From: Phlebiopsis flavidoalba
Taxonomy: Eukaryota; Basidiomycota; Agaricomycetes; Polyporales; Phanerochaetaceae
Direction of reading: 5' to 3'
Length of the DNA: 64,000 nucleotides
Assembly: GCA_035772785.1 (NCBI GenBank)
Contig: JAOCPU010000043.1
Span: 124,001 to 188,000, forward strand
In this document: in pieces, positions 1-10,209 of the stretch
How positions within the stretch are numbered: the stretch's first letter is position 1
How the letters are laid out: each line of letters opens with the position of its first letter
The notes under the pieces: generated by a model
Told to the model about the DNA's origin: nothing
The model's database searches: none
What the model saw: the letters and a program-made list of their open reading frames with translations, nothing else
Program-made: the position numbers and the translations under genes

Positions 1-1341
1 GACGGCTGCTCATAAGTCCTGCGCGCGTGCAGGTGGCCTCGCGGTGTACTTCACCGCGGCGAGCGCACGTCGAGCGCGCGAGGATGCGCCCTGGCGCGCT
101 GCGCGGGCTGCGTCTAGCGTGTGTGGCGGTGCGGACAAGACGTACCAGGGGGCGCACGTACCTCTCGCTGTCGGCGTGGCGTACGATAACGCGCGCGCGA
201 GGGCGGCGTAGACCGTCGCGTCGGGAGGCGCGCGCGCGGGTTCACGGGCGGATCGGACGACGCTGAGGCAGGCGGAAGATCTGCTTCTCGGGACGTCCCC
301 AGTAGCGCGCGCGACGGCCGCGCGCGTCTCGGCTTTGTTCTCGGCCGCGCGCGTCCCGAGCGGCTCCCCGAACTGCAGCACGAAGAGCAGGCAGGAGACG
401 ACGCCCGACGGCGGTACCGCAGCACCGGCAGCTGCGCGTCGAGCATCGCGTACACAAAATCCGCCGGTCGTCGATGATCGGCCGCGCGGCGGGGTCAGCG
501 AGCAGCGCGGGCCGCGCCCAGTAGCGTGTCGAGGAACGTCGTCGCGCCCGCCGGCTCCCCTCCCCACCCGTGCGCCCCCCCCCCCCCCCCGCCCCCCCGC
601 ACAAGACGGCGCGCGCCAGCCGCGCGTTGTACACCCTGCAGCGCCATGCGCGGATCTGGAGGGCCTGCGTGCTGCCGTAGACAGCCGCCGCGAGCTGCCT
701 GGCCGCGCGCGAGCGGCACGGCGCGGGGCGTACGGCCCCGCGCGTTGGCGGCGCAGAGAGGGGCGAGCGCGTGCCGAGCGCCGCGCACCGCGGCGAGCTG
801 CTGGGGGGTGTCGCTGAGCCAGGAGCGCGAGGGCGCGCGCACGCGCGCGGTTAAGGAGGACTAGTGTCGGCTGACGGCGCGCAGGGCGGCGAGAGGAGAG
901 CCAGGAGGCCGGCGTGCCTGTGCCGGGTGCGCCGAGCCAGGGGGCGGCGCTGTCGTCGCGCAGGGCGCCGGGCTTCTGGGTGTGGATGAGGTCGGAGAGG
1001 AACGCTTGTGAGGGCGAGGTAGGTCGTGCGTGGAGGGAGGACCAGGTCGAGGATGGTGGGTGAGGGGTGGGCCGTTGGAGAGGTGGTCTTCGCGTAGGAT
1101 GGAGTGGAGGCGGAGTAGTTGGGAGGTGCGTGGCCGACGATTGTGTGGGGAGGGTGTCGAGGGTCGGTGAGCACACGGCGTCCGACATGGTTTGCCAAGT
1201 AGGACGTCGCTGCGCCACCGACAGATTCTGTATTCCCAGCACATTGTCTTCAACGCTTTGTGACGATGAAGCTTGCCTTGGAGTCATACTCGAATTGTAT
1301 TGAAACCGGTTCGAGAGCCTGCTGAAAGCGCATATAAGCAT
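1..1341 (-). CDS. Unresolved conserved-looking gene, cut by left edge
   Basis: A very GC-rich block with long open frames on the minus strand. A plausible N-terminal stretch near 1150-1250 reads RRPTWQTMSDAV. Further on, different minus frames carry protein-like segments that join only by changing frame: SWLSDTPQQLAAV near 800, FLDTLLGA near 530, PIIDDRRIL near 480, VVSCLLFVLQFGEPL near 380, and DATVYAALARALS near 190. The mix of leucine/alanine-rich helical segments suggests an all-helical (armadillo/HEAT-like) protein, but I do not recognise the family. The single long frame of about 440 codons over this stretch is probably only partly real, because GC-rich DNA rarely produces stop codons. 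The 3' end probably lies beyond base 1. Confidence 0.35.
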
Positions 1342-2569
1342 ATTTTCTGGCGGACTACTGCTTGTCGACGCTACATAACTTACTGTGCCTCACCTCGCGG
1401 AGAACCTCTGGGTAAAAGTAGTTGTATGCGCGGAAAGCCATCCAAGAGAAGGTGAAGACTACATGCACGGCTGCGGAGAGCTCAACAGAGACAGCCACAC
1501 CACGCTCTCGCTGGGGCAGCCTTCTCTCGGACCAGGTACCACCGAGATGCCGGAAGATGGGGGGTGTGAGCCCAGTCATGAGCAACAGCGTAACGAGTTA
1601 CCCCCTTGTCAGGGGAGGGCGATGACCCAAGGAGTCTATACGGCCGTCATGTGTTAATGCATCGACGGACGAGTAGAGCCATGGATACGCACTTTCTGCA
1701 GTCCTTTCTGGGGCATCCTGTGCTACGAATGCGCGGTGCTAATAGAGGCATTGATAGGTTGATTTAGGGCTGAGTGTCTGCTTTGTGCGATGGATATGGC
1801 GGAAAGGAGGCAGCGTTTATGAGGAGTTTATATCCGGTCGCCCAGACAAGAGGGTGGACGTGCAAATCGAGGTCATGGACGGCGAGAGCCACGCCACGAT
1901 CGGGCGTCCGAGCGTGGGGATATTGTCTTTGTACTCCTCGTCGTCCACGGCACGACCCTGCAGCGCGATCTGCCAGAGCCACGCTGATCACCCGGTAACG
2001 TCCGGGTCTTGTACTCCTCTCGTGACGCCGCCGTGCACAATGAAGCAATAACCCACGTTATTGTGCGGGACGACGACGCGCCCCGCACGATCAGCCTGCC
2101 GGCCCCGTCGGTCGCGCATAATCCAAGCTGGTCGCACAAAAAGCGGCCGAGGTTGGAGCATCGGTGATTGTGTGCGCAAGGTCCGCGAAACGGGGGCTCG
2201 AGAGGGCGGTGGCGAAGAAAAAGACTCGCGGCAGTGGCTAGTGCGCCGCGTTTGACGCTCCGCGCCCTCCGCCGGCGACTGCGTCAGTCAGCGGGCTAGT
2301 GTCATCGGAGCATCCCACCCCCAACGGCTCGCATGCATAACCACCGGAAAACAGTCCCTCCATATTGCGACATGCATGCCAAAACGACGGCACCAAGACA
2401 AGGTACAAGGAAATCATGACTATATTCGACTTGAACTTGCTATCGACACCAGTAACGCCACGTTCAAGCGGCAGAGACATTGTCACGCCAGCATCTCTAT
2501 CTATCGTGAACAGCCACATAACCATGCCACAAACTCGGCATAGCATCATCCAACCCCCGCGGGCGTCAT
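1342..2569. other. Unresolved interval with short hydrophobic reading frames
   Basis: No recognisable gene. The minus frame at 2238-2549 contains a hydrophobic stretch (NIVMISLYLVLVPSFWHA) and the minus frame at 1355-1585 contains VHVVFTFSWMAF, so a small membrane-protein gene on the minus strand is possible. I cannot connect the pieces into a family, and the interval may also hold the promoter of the left-edge gene and the 3' region of the ferric reductase. Confidence 0.25.
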
Positions 2570-5133
2570 CTACATCGTAAAGTCTTCAACATTCAGCTGC
2601 ACCGTCGGCGCGCCCTTGAGCACCGCAAGCGGCGACGCAAACGTCCCGGGACAGCGCCCTCCCGAATCGTCGTCACAAGCGCATGCGGTCCCGACACTAC
2701 ACCTCCATCAGCCTTCCCCTCTCAACAAAAAACTTGACCCGCACTCACCGTCCACGGACACAGGCCCCTCGGACTTTGCGACCGCCTCCCCCAGAATCGC
2801 ACGCACATCCGGCCGGCCTCCGCACGCACCTCCACCCCGGAGATCCTCTCAACAGGCGACAGCGCCCCCGCGCCTTCTCGTCGAACGACGCCTTCTCGGG
2901 GTCGCTTTGCCGCTGCCGCGCGCGCTCGCCGCCGTATGGGTAGTCGTCGTCGTCGGCGAGCGTGTGCCGCGGGTCGCAGGCGCCGGGGCCGTCGCTCGTG
3001 ACGTACACGTGCACCTGGACCTCCACGTCCGCGGGCGCGGCGGCGAGCGCGGCGCGCAGGCCGTCGGCGAGCCAGTTTATGTGGGCTGTAGGGGGTGGGT
3101 GTTAGTGGGAGGGGGAGGGGGGAGGGGGGGCGTTACAGGCGTGCCGGATGGCCCAGATGAAGATGAGGCGGCGGGCGCAGGCGTTTTGGGCGGCTGTGCG
3201 GCTGGGAGGGTGTCAGTGGGGGAGGGGGAGAGGGGAGAGGGGAGGGGGACGTACAGGATGACCTGGCCCCCGGGTCGTGGAAGCGCGGGAGGGTGTATGC
3301 GACGCCGGAGCCGCCTGGGCGCGGTCAGTCTTTGTTCGCATGTAGGGAGGTAGAAGGCGCACCGGCGAAGAACACGGAGGTGCTGAATCCCGAGAGTCCG
3401 GCGGCCACCGTACGGCCCATCCATGAACAACGGCACGCTCGCCTTCCCCCCTTACTATTCACCAGCTCCAGCAGCCTCCCCGTCAGCCCCGCGCGCGTGC
3501 GCACAATCCACACCACCTTCTTATACTTCTCATCCTCAGAGATATTCGCAATCGAAAACGGATGCGACTCGAAGGGGCCGAGCGTCGGGAAGCAGAGGAA
3601 AAAGTGCTGCCCCGCGCGCCAGCCGAGCGGCACGCGCCGCGTCGCGGTCACGCGGACCGTGTCCGGGTCGAGCAGCTCGAGCTCCCGCCGCCGCGCGGTG
3701 CTGCGCGTCGACGCCGGCGAGGATCGCGTAGCGCAGGTACCGGCAGAGGCGGTCGGAGCCCCAGATGGCGAGCAGCACGGCCAGACGTAGTAGTCGAGGC
3801 TGCGGCGGCGTGAGCGAGAAGCGAGGGGGGAGGGAGGAGGGGGGGGGGCTTACTGGCCGTCGCCTTTGAGGTGCAGGTCGAGGAAGACGAGGTACATGCT
3901 GCGAGGGATGAGCGTTTGTGACGGGAGGGGTGGGGGGGGACTCACACGGCGAAGATGGTGTGGATGAGGAAGAAGGACTCGTAGAATCGCCTCCGGACGG
4001 GCGCAAAGGTGAGGAAGACGAGGACCGCGAACGAGGCGCCCGCTACGACGCCGTATTTTCTCCCAGATGTTGGCGACTGCGCGCTGGGGGCTAACAAAGC
4101 ATGAGTGCGAGGTAAAGTCCTACATTGCGGCGTGTTCTACCTTATTCTGAACCTGATAGATATATTGTCAATGGGGATACGATGACCTTACAGCGGCGCG
4201 ACGTACCATCCGATGCCGTGAATCCATACCTCGAGTAAGAGCGCACGCGACACAGCGCGATGCAAGCAAGTGAGCTGCCGAACGACTCAGCACACCACCA
4301 CCGGGACGCGCACCGGGGCCCACCTTTTTCATGACCCACCCCAGTCGCCCCCTAACCAAACCAAACAGTCAGCCACGCACCACAACACAAGCACCCGACC
4401 ACCTACACCCGATAACATTATTCTTCATCGCGAGCGCAAACCAGCAACGGCGTCTGCGCCGCCGCAAACAAACCCCGCGCGATTCGCATACCATGTCGTC
4501 GTCTCTACATCCCTCATCAGCCCTGCCGACCCAAAAAAAAAAAAAAGGACACGCCACTCACGCCGCGTAAACGTCCACAACAGCATCGCAAGCGTGTACA
4601 GCACCGTCAGCAGCACCTCGAGCACGTACATGTTCACCGCCGGATCCGCCAGCGGCACATCACGATGCGCCCCGCCGTGAGCAGCGCGCCAGGGAGCCGC
4701 GCCGCGCGCCGCTCTTGCGCTGTGCGCGCGGGGCAGTGTGTCCGCGCGCGAGCTGGGCGCCGCCGCCAGAGCGCCCAGAGCACGGAGTAGAGGTTCACGA
4801 GCGTCGCGGCGCCGACGAACGCGAACGTGAAGTAGATGAACTCTTTTGCCGAGTTCTGTTGGGGCCGGTTAGTGGTGGGTGTGATAGGGGAGGGGGAAGA
4901 GACGTACGAAGTTGAGGAGGAGGTATTTCGCCTTGGCGGGGTTGTACGCGCCGTGGCCGCCTGCTGCTGCAGCCGTGGTCGTCGCGGCGGCGGCGGCAGG
5001 CGGCAGCGGCGGTGGTCGTGGCGTTGGCGGCGTCGCCGCCGTGGTGTCCTGCGTACGCGTAGATGTTTGTCCATTCCGGGGGGTCCTCTTCGAGCGGGAA
5101 GCACGAGGAGAAATCCTCATACGTAGCCCGCAT
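2570..5133 (-). CDS. Ferric reductase, FRE/NOX-type transmembrane flavocytochrome
   Basis: Integral plasma-membrane reductase that moves electrons from NAD(P)H through FAD and two hemes to extracellular Fe(III). The start at 5133 gives MRATYEDFSSCFPLEE, followed by an Ala/Thr-rich stretch. Exons then encode a membrane segment (FIYFTFAFVGAATLVNLYSV, 4.8 kb), the family motif FALAMKNNVIG (4.4 kb), a heme-helix segment with LHRAVSRALLLEVWIHGIGW (4.2 kb), a further membrane span (4.0 kb), and YYVW..AIWGSDRLCRYLRY (3.75 kb). The FAD-binding site is HPFSIANISEDEK (3.56 kb), followed by FMDGPYGG and IWAIRHA of the NAD-binding half. The C-terminus is SGPHALVTTIRE then APTVQLNVEDFTM, with stop at 2570-2572. 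At least seven introns. Frame changes occur in the Ala/Thr run and near 2650. A GATA element at 5417 suggests iron regulation. Confidence 0.92.
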
Positions 5134-5416
5134 ATTTGTACCTCGCAAAATAAACGGTGAAAACCCCCGCGGGGTGCACTACACACGGGTCGACCGCGCC
5201 TCCGCGCCGTGCGCCAGGTGGTGCAGAACTTCCACGCAGAGGCAGGCCGAAGCGTGCGCACACCCGGCGCACGCCGCTCCCATTGGCCGCGCCGCGGATG
5301 TGTGGTGCAGCGGCGAGGCGGGCTCGAGACGTTTCTTGCGTACGGGCGATCGGGATCCCCGGCGTGGCGCAATCTGATTAGATTGCGGCACGTCCATCTT
5401 ATCGCCCTGCGCAGCT

Positions 5417-5425
5417 ATCTGATAA
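5417..5425 (-). promoter_or_regulatory. GATA element matching the fungal iron-repressor site ATCWGATAA
   Basis: The plus strand reads ATCTGATAA, a full match to the ATCWGATAA consensus known for iron-responsive GATA repressors (Urbs1, SreA, Fep1/Sre1 type). A second GATA core follows directly (GATAAGATAA, 5421-5430). The site lies 284 bases upstream of the ferric reductase ATG. Iron control of that gene is inferred. Confidence 0.55.
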
Positions 5426-5451
5426 GATAAAGGTGCCCCCGCTGCCCTGCC

Positions 5452-5484
5452 CGAGGGCGAGGGCGAGGGCCGAGAGCGAGAGCG
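5452..5484. repeat. Short GAGGGC / GAGAGC tandem repeat
   Basis: About three GAGGGC units followed by two GAGAGC-like units in the upstream region of the ferric reductase. Simple-sequence repeat; no function is apparent. Confidence 0.6.
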
Positions 5485-5489
5485 GGCAC

Positions 5490-7300
5490 TGGGTTCTGCG
5501 GCGTTCTATATAGCAGCTTTGCACGCCGCAGATAGCACATACGCGCACAAGTCAGGATTTTGTGAGCTAGCAGAACTACGCGACGCACCAGCAGACAGCA
5601 CAACCCGCCACACAGCGACGCGCTCAAGCGGGCCTCGGCTCCGCCCACACGCGACGGCGGGCCACCCGCGATGATTTATGAGAAAGAAGCGACGCACAAA
5701 TTACTCATAATTTACCCCCGTTGCTCCCAGACCGCCTCCAGGCCGCCTCTCCCAGCACACCGGGCCCCCTCCCAACGCACCGGGTCCCTCGTGCAACAGA
5801 GCCTCTTGGCACACCAGCCCGCATCCGCGTGCCCGCAATCCAGAGCTGCAGCACCAGCGCAGCGCGTCGACGCGGCCGCAATATAATACTCGAAGTGCGC
5901 GGTGGCGCACCCTGCACCGCGATCTGCAGCCCGATCACGCGCACGGCGGGGGATCGACGGCGGCCGTGGGGAGTGTGCAGGCCCCGCAAGGCGCGGCGGC
6001 GGCGGCGTGCGCGGCGGGCTTGGGACGAGTGGGTCCGCGTAGGGCCGTGGAGGGGCGGGGCGCGGCGGCTTGGGCTCGGGAGAGGGGGAAAGGTAGAGGG
6101 GAGAGGGCTTGGCGGGGTGTTGTTGGCGTAAAGGCGGGGTTTGGTGGTGGTGACGAGGATTGAGGCGACGCCGTGACTTGTTCCTCCGAAATTTCGAGCT
6201 GGTCCGTCCAACGACGGCTCCCATCTTCGATATATGCCGTGACATGTGTGTGCTAACACAGAGCTGCGTATCCTGCGTATCCTGGAGTTCTGAACCAGTC
6301 GCGCGAGTAAGAACCTATACAAGGCGCAACGCGTCCATGATCGTACACCGTGGGAGCGTCACGCCCGTTCGTGGGCATCTCAAGGAGGTTCCGCACTTGC
6401 TGTAGGTCCGTGTGGGGCCGCAGTGGTCTCTCATGCACCTCGATAGGAGGCCGCAGGGAGGGGGGGACGCGGCGGGGAAGACTAGTACTCACATCTCCAG
6501 CTGCGTTTGTACTGATTTGGGGCCTAGGGTGTCGATTAGGTCCGTAGGCGGCCCTCCAGAGCACGACCTGACCAAGACCAATGAGCATAACGCATATGCC
6601 CACTTCCTGGTGTAGTTTCGAGTGTGCAGCAGGGCTGTCCGAGGAGCACCGTGTGAGCTTCCCGTCCTGCGATACCAACGCACTAGCACACCCGAGCGTG
6701 AATTCAAACAGTGAACATACAGTCGTGATTGAACATCACGCACGTACCCGCGTCATCAGCCATGGATTCGAACACGGTCCTTCGGCATATGGAGCGGCAC
6801 GCAAAACCACACCAGCTCGCACTGCTCTGCGCATCCTGAAAGGGTGGACTCGTCGCACGGGCAACCGGAATGGGCGCACATTTTGCGAGGGCGCCACGTC
6901 CGTTTTGCGGAGTCCATGTTCGCAGCGTATACCCTGACGGATAACGACGAGCATGGCGCGTGGACATTCTCCGTGGTGTGGTTTGAACGCTGTCCGATAC
7001 AGTGAGCACACACTCGCTGCAAAGTATCACAGCACTCACCTGAGCACCCCGCCTACATCATCCACATCCGCGCCTTCCCACACCCTCCCACATCAAGCAC
7101 ACACACGAAAAAAAAAACAGCAGAGAAACAAACAGACAATAGTATTACGCACACACATCCAGCACTAATATATAGCCTTCTACATTCAAACAAGATGGGC
7201 GCACTGTCCTCTCGTCCCTCGCGCACTCACACACGCTCCCCCCTCGCTCACTCACTCCCAAATCCGATCCCACTGCCTCATACACGAATACCCATCATAA
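5490..7300. other. Interval without a recognised gene
   Basis: Contains GC-rich open frames on the minus strand (5705-6322, 6253-6678, 6704-7039). One carries a hydrophobic segment (VMLIGLGQVVLW, near 6580) and another a Cys-rich stretch near 6850. Exon-like fragments of a minus-strand gene are possible, but I could not link them or match a family. A TATA-like TATATAG occurs at 5508-5514. Confidence 0.25.
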
Positions 7301-7313
7301 TCTACCCCACCCC

Positions 7314-9062
7314 TCATTCAGCGCAGGACAGACAGCGCAGGGGGGGAGCGAACGCACCAAAGCTCCGGGACGGATTGCACGCGCACCTGCCGCGCTGCCA
7401 CGCGCCGGCGGAGCGGCGGGCAGTGCGTGTACGGGTTGTGCTCGTACCCGATGTCGTCGAAGAAGTGGATCTGGTCCTTGCGCGCAAAGAGCGCGGCGGC
7501 GATGGAGTGCACGGGGGCGTCGCCCCAGCGCTGGGGGGGTGTTAGTGATGATGATCTGGAAGAGGAAGGGAAGAAGAAGGGAAGAGTAGAGAAGGGAAGG
7601 GGGAAGAATACGGAAAGAATAAGGACAGAAGAAGGAGAGAAGGAGACAGAAGAGAAAGGAGAAGAAGGACGAAAAGAGGAGACAACGGAGCAGCGAAGGG
7701 ACTCGCACCTCGTAGTAAACCCGCCCGTCTGGTCCAGATACTCGAAATACTTTCGTGTGTACGCCTCCCCGCGCCAGAACTCCATGTCCGCGATCATCAA
7801 AGTTGCTCCAGACTGCACATCGCGTCAGCATCGCAACAAGCAAGAGTACGGGAGAAGAGGGGGAGGGGGAAGGAGAGAGGCGGGAAGGAAGAGAGAGCGG
7901 GGGAAAGAAGGAGAGAGGAGGGAAGGAAGGAGAGAGGAGGGAAGGAAGGAGAGAGGAGGAGGAGCGCAAAGGAGAGAAGTAGGCAGCAGAGAAAGGGCGC
8001 GGGAGCTCACAGTGGCAACAGATTATACGACTTCCCCGCCATCATCGCTCATATACCCCATCGCGTTGCCGGGGACGACGTACTGCGGGAACTCCTCCGT
8101 GAACTCTATCAACCAACCCCACATATTAGTATAAGGAGGAAGGGGGGAGGGTGGAGGGAAACGCGCTTTTGACGGTGTCCCAGAGAGCGTCGGGATCGTC
8201 GCGTGGTACTCGTACATCGTGATCGTGAAGCCGTAGAGCTTGCCGTGGTCCTGCATGTACAGGAAAGGGGTCCGTACGGCAGGGGGTGTCGTCAGTGGAA
8301 GTGCACGTCCGGTCTGGTCCTTTGTCAGCGGGGCACACACGGGGGAGAGCGGGCGGGCAGAAACGCACTCGACGCGCCAGTACCAGCGGTACTTCTCCAC
8401 CAACGGATGCCGGAAGAAAAAACTGGGTTCTATGAGTAGAGGAAGAGGAGGACGAGGAGCATGGAGACGGACCCCAGAGTTGAACCGACACATGTTCCGA
8501 TAGCTCACGCTCAAACCGCCGTAGATCACGTTCTCGCCCACCAGGCTTCTCCCGCCCCGCGCCGCCCGCTCCTCGTCCACCCACGCGGGCTGCACCCAGT
8601 GCTCCCGCGGCACGACGCCAAACTCGACGGGCCCCCGATACCGACGTTGGAGAGGCGCGCTGATGAACTCGGCCGTGAGAAGGGCTCGTCGTTGAGGAAA
8701 ACGTGACCAGGGGGTAGCGGAACGCGTGGTTGAAGCGCGGGGGCCTCGAGCTCGAAACGACGCTGTGCAGCGCGGGAACTCGTAGGTCGGCGTTGTCGCC
8801 GCGAGCATGAGGCAGCGTCGCGTCGCCCTTCGCACTGTCTTCCTCCCAGGGGTCGAATTTCCTGCCGGGTGGGGGCGGACGGAGGAGGAGTGAGGACGCA
8901 TCGTAGCGTTGATGTCTCGCTGGACGGGCGCGGCCCAGGGCAGCTTGGACGAGAGATGCTCCATGCTCGTCGCCTGCCCGTAGCCTTCATGCGTGAAGCC
9001 TCGGGATCGAAGTTTAGCGCGACCTGCATCCTGTCAACCCCCCTACTCTGCCTCCACACCAT
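7314..9062 (-). CDS. GT15 alpha-1,2-mannosyltransferase (KRE2/MNT1/KTR family)
   Basis: Golgi type II membrane glycosyltransferase that adds alpha-1,2-mannose from GDP-mannose to N- and O-glycans. Family signatures appear in order on the minus strand: HAFRYP and FLNDEPF (8.7 kb), [11 protein letters not shown] (8.6 kb), [18 protein letters not shown] (8.5 kb), [18 protein letters not shown] (8.4 kb), [20 protein letters not shown] (8.2 kb), [20 protein letters not shown] (8.05 kb), [12 protein letters not shown] and [10 protein letters not shown] (7.75 kb), and [20 protein letters not shown] then [17 protein letters not shown] (7.45 kb). The end is taken at the stop at 7314-7316, after a Cys-containing tail. 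Several introns are present, two of them strikingly polypurine on the plus strand. A frame change follows FLNDEPF. The N-terminal membrane anchor is not clearly visible, so the start is uncertain; upstream exons may reach 9.06 kb or beyond. Confidence 0.92.
7552..7985. repeat. Polypurine tracts with imperfect tandem units in two GT15 introns
   Basis: Positions 7552-7690 and 7845-7985 are almost pure A/G on the plus strand (pyrimidine on the coding strand). The second contains near-identical units of about 20 bases built on GAAGGAGAGAGGAGGGAAG (7905-7965). They fall in introns between conserved GT15 exons. Such tracts can form triplex DNA and are prone to replication slippage. Confidence 0.8.
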
Positions 9063-9642
9063 ATTAAGACCACTTCACGATTGATCACGAAGCACGAGGA
9101 TCTCAATAAGCGCGCGGGTCGTAGTGCATTCGCGGTATCTCAGAGGGGTTGGTGGTTGAATGGTGAGTAGACGAAGAGGGAGTGGGGAGAGAGATAGAGA
9201 AGAGAACTGCCGGAAGCCAGCTTGGGGTGTTGCTGGCTGCACAGGCAATGCGATCAGCCGCCGAACCGGCGCAGAAGACGCGCCGGGTGTCGACGATTGG
9301 CTTTCGTCTCCTTCGAAAGTCAGCTGCGTATGGCGTCGCAGCGCTGCGCCCGCGCGCGTCGCGCACGGCGTTGCGCGCGCTGTCGCCCGCCCACTGCGCG
9401 CCGCGGCGGAACGCGGGCGCAGCGGCGGGAGGGACGCGCGGGGCACGAAGCCAGCGCGCGCCCACTGCGCTCAGACGTCGCGGTGGCGATTGGTTTCGCC
9501 GCCCTTTGGGCACGACGCGGTCTTACCCGACATGTGATTCTACGCCATTGTATTGCGCTCGCGAGCGTCTGCAGACTGTGAGAGCGTCCGGATGTGGGCG
9601 CGGGCGGCTCTCCACCGGAGCTCTGCTCCTCACCACGATGGT
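9063..9642. other. Divergent promoter interval between GT15 gene and ankyrin gene
   Basis: GC-rich and without a recognisable protein. It separates two genes transcribed in opposite directions, so it probably contains both promoters. The open frames here look like composition effects. Confidence 0.4.
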
Positions 9643-10206
9643 ATGGCGCCCCTGCGTTTCGTGTGTGGTAGCCAGCCCACGTATGCGCTCCAGACCGACA
9701 CTGCGCCGACCACAACTGGCAACAGCAGCGAGCCGACGCTGGGCCCCGACGCACTCGCCTTTGCGCACCGGATGTTCGACGCAGCGCGCCACGGCGACCC
9801 CGTGCTCCTCCGCACGCGCTCGTGCCGCCGGGCTGCCTCGCGTGACCTCACCAACGGAGCGGCTGGTTTTGCGTCGCCCCCTCGCCCGCTTCGCCCCCAG
9901 CACAGCTCACCTGACCCCCATGGGAAAACAGTACGCTTCCTCATGCTCGCGGCGTGTACAACGCCCACGCGCCGCTCACTCGTGTTGCCTTCGCTGCGCG
10001 CCTCCTCCGTACCGCGGCGCGGAAAACCCCTGACCGCACGTAACGACCGCGGGGCAGACCGCCGCTCGCGGGCGCGCTGTTCAAGGGCCACGAGGAGGTC
10101 TGTTGCGGCTCTCTGGTGGGCGCGGGCGCGGGGTGGGATGTTGCGGGTGGCGCCGTGGCTGGGTGAGGGAGATCGGCTGCCGGGTGTTGGGAGGGAGGGC
10201 GGTCTA
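9643..10206 (+). CDS. Ankyrin-repeat protein
   Basis: Small soluble protein expected to act by protein-protein contacts. From the ATG at 9643 the frame reads MAPLRF, then a conserved-looking segment TLGPDALAFAHRMFDAARHG (9.74-9.79 kb), the usual entry into an ankyrin repeat. A later repeat appears after frame changes: LMLAA..NAHAPLTR (9.95 kb), then PLAGALFKGHEEVCC (10.07 kb), matching the helix pattern of repeats two and three (G-x-TPLxxAxxxGHxxV). The C-terminal limit is uncertain; stops occur at 10164 and near 10204. Length fits the small 150-200 residue fungal ankyrin proteins. Frame changes lie near 9.83 and 10.03 kb. The specific partner or pathway is unknown. Confidence 0.7.
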
Positions 10207-10209
10207 GTG

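Noticed and set aside
10..1341. A single 440-codon minus-strand frame as one intact protein
   Set aside because: In such GC-rich DNA stops are rare in all frames, and overlapping minus frames carry equally protein-like pieces, so the long frame is not taken as the gene model.
7825..8010. Leu/Ser/Pro-rich minus frame as a peptide gene
   Set aside because: It is the translation of the polypyrimidine intron repeat in the GT15 gene.
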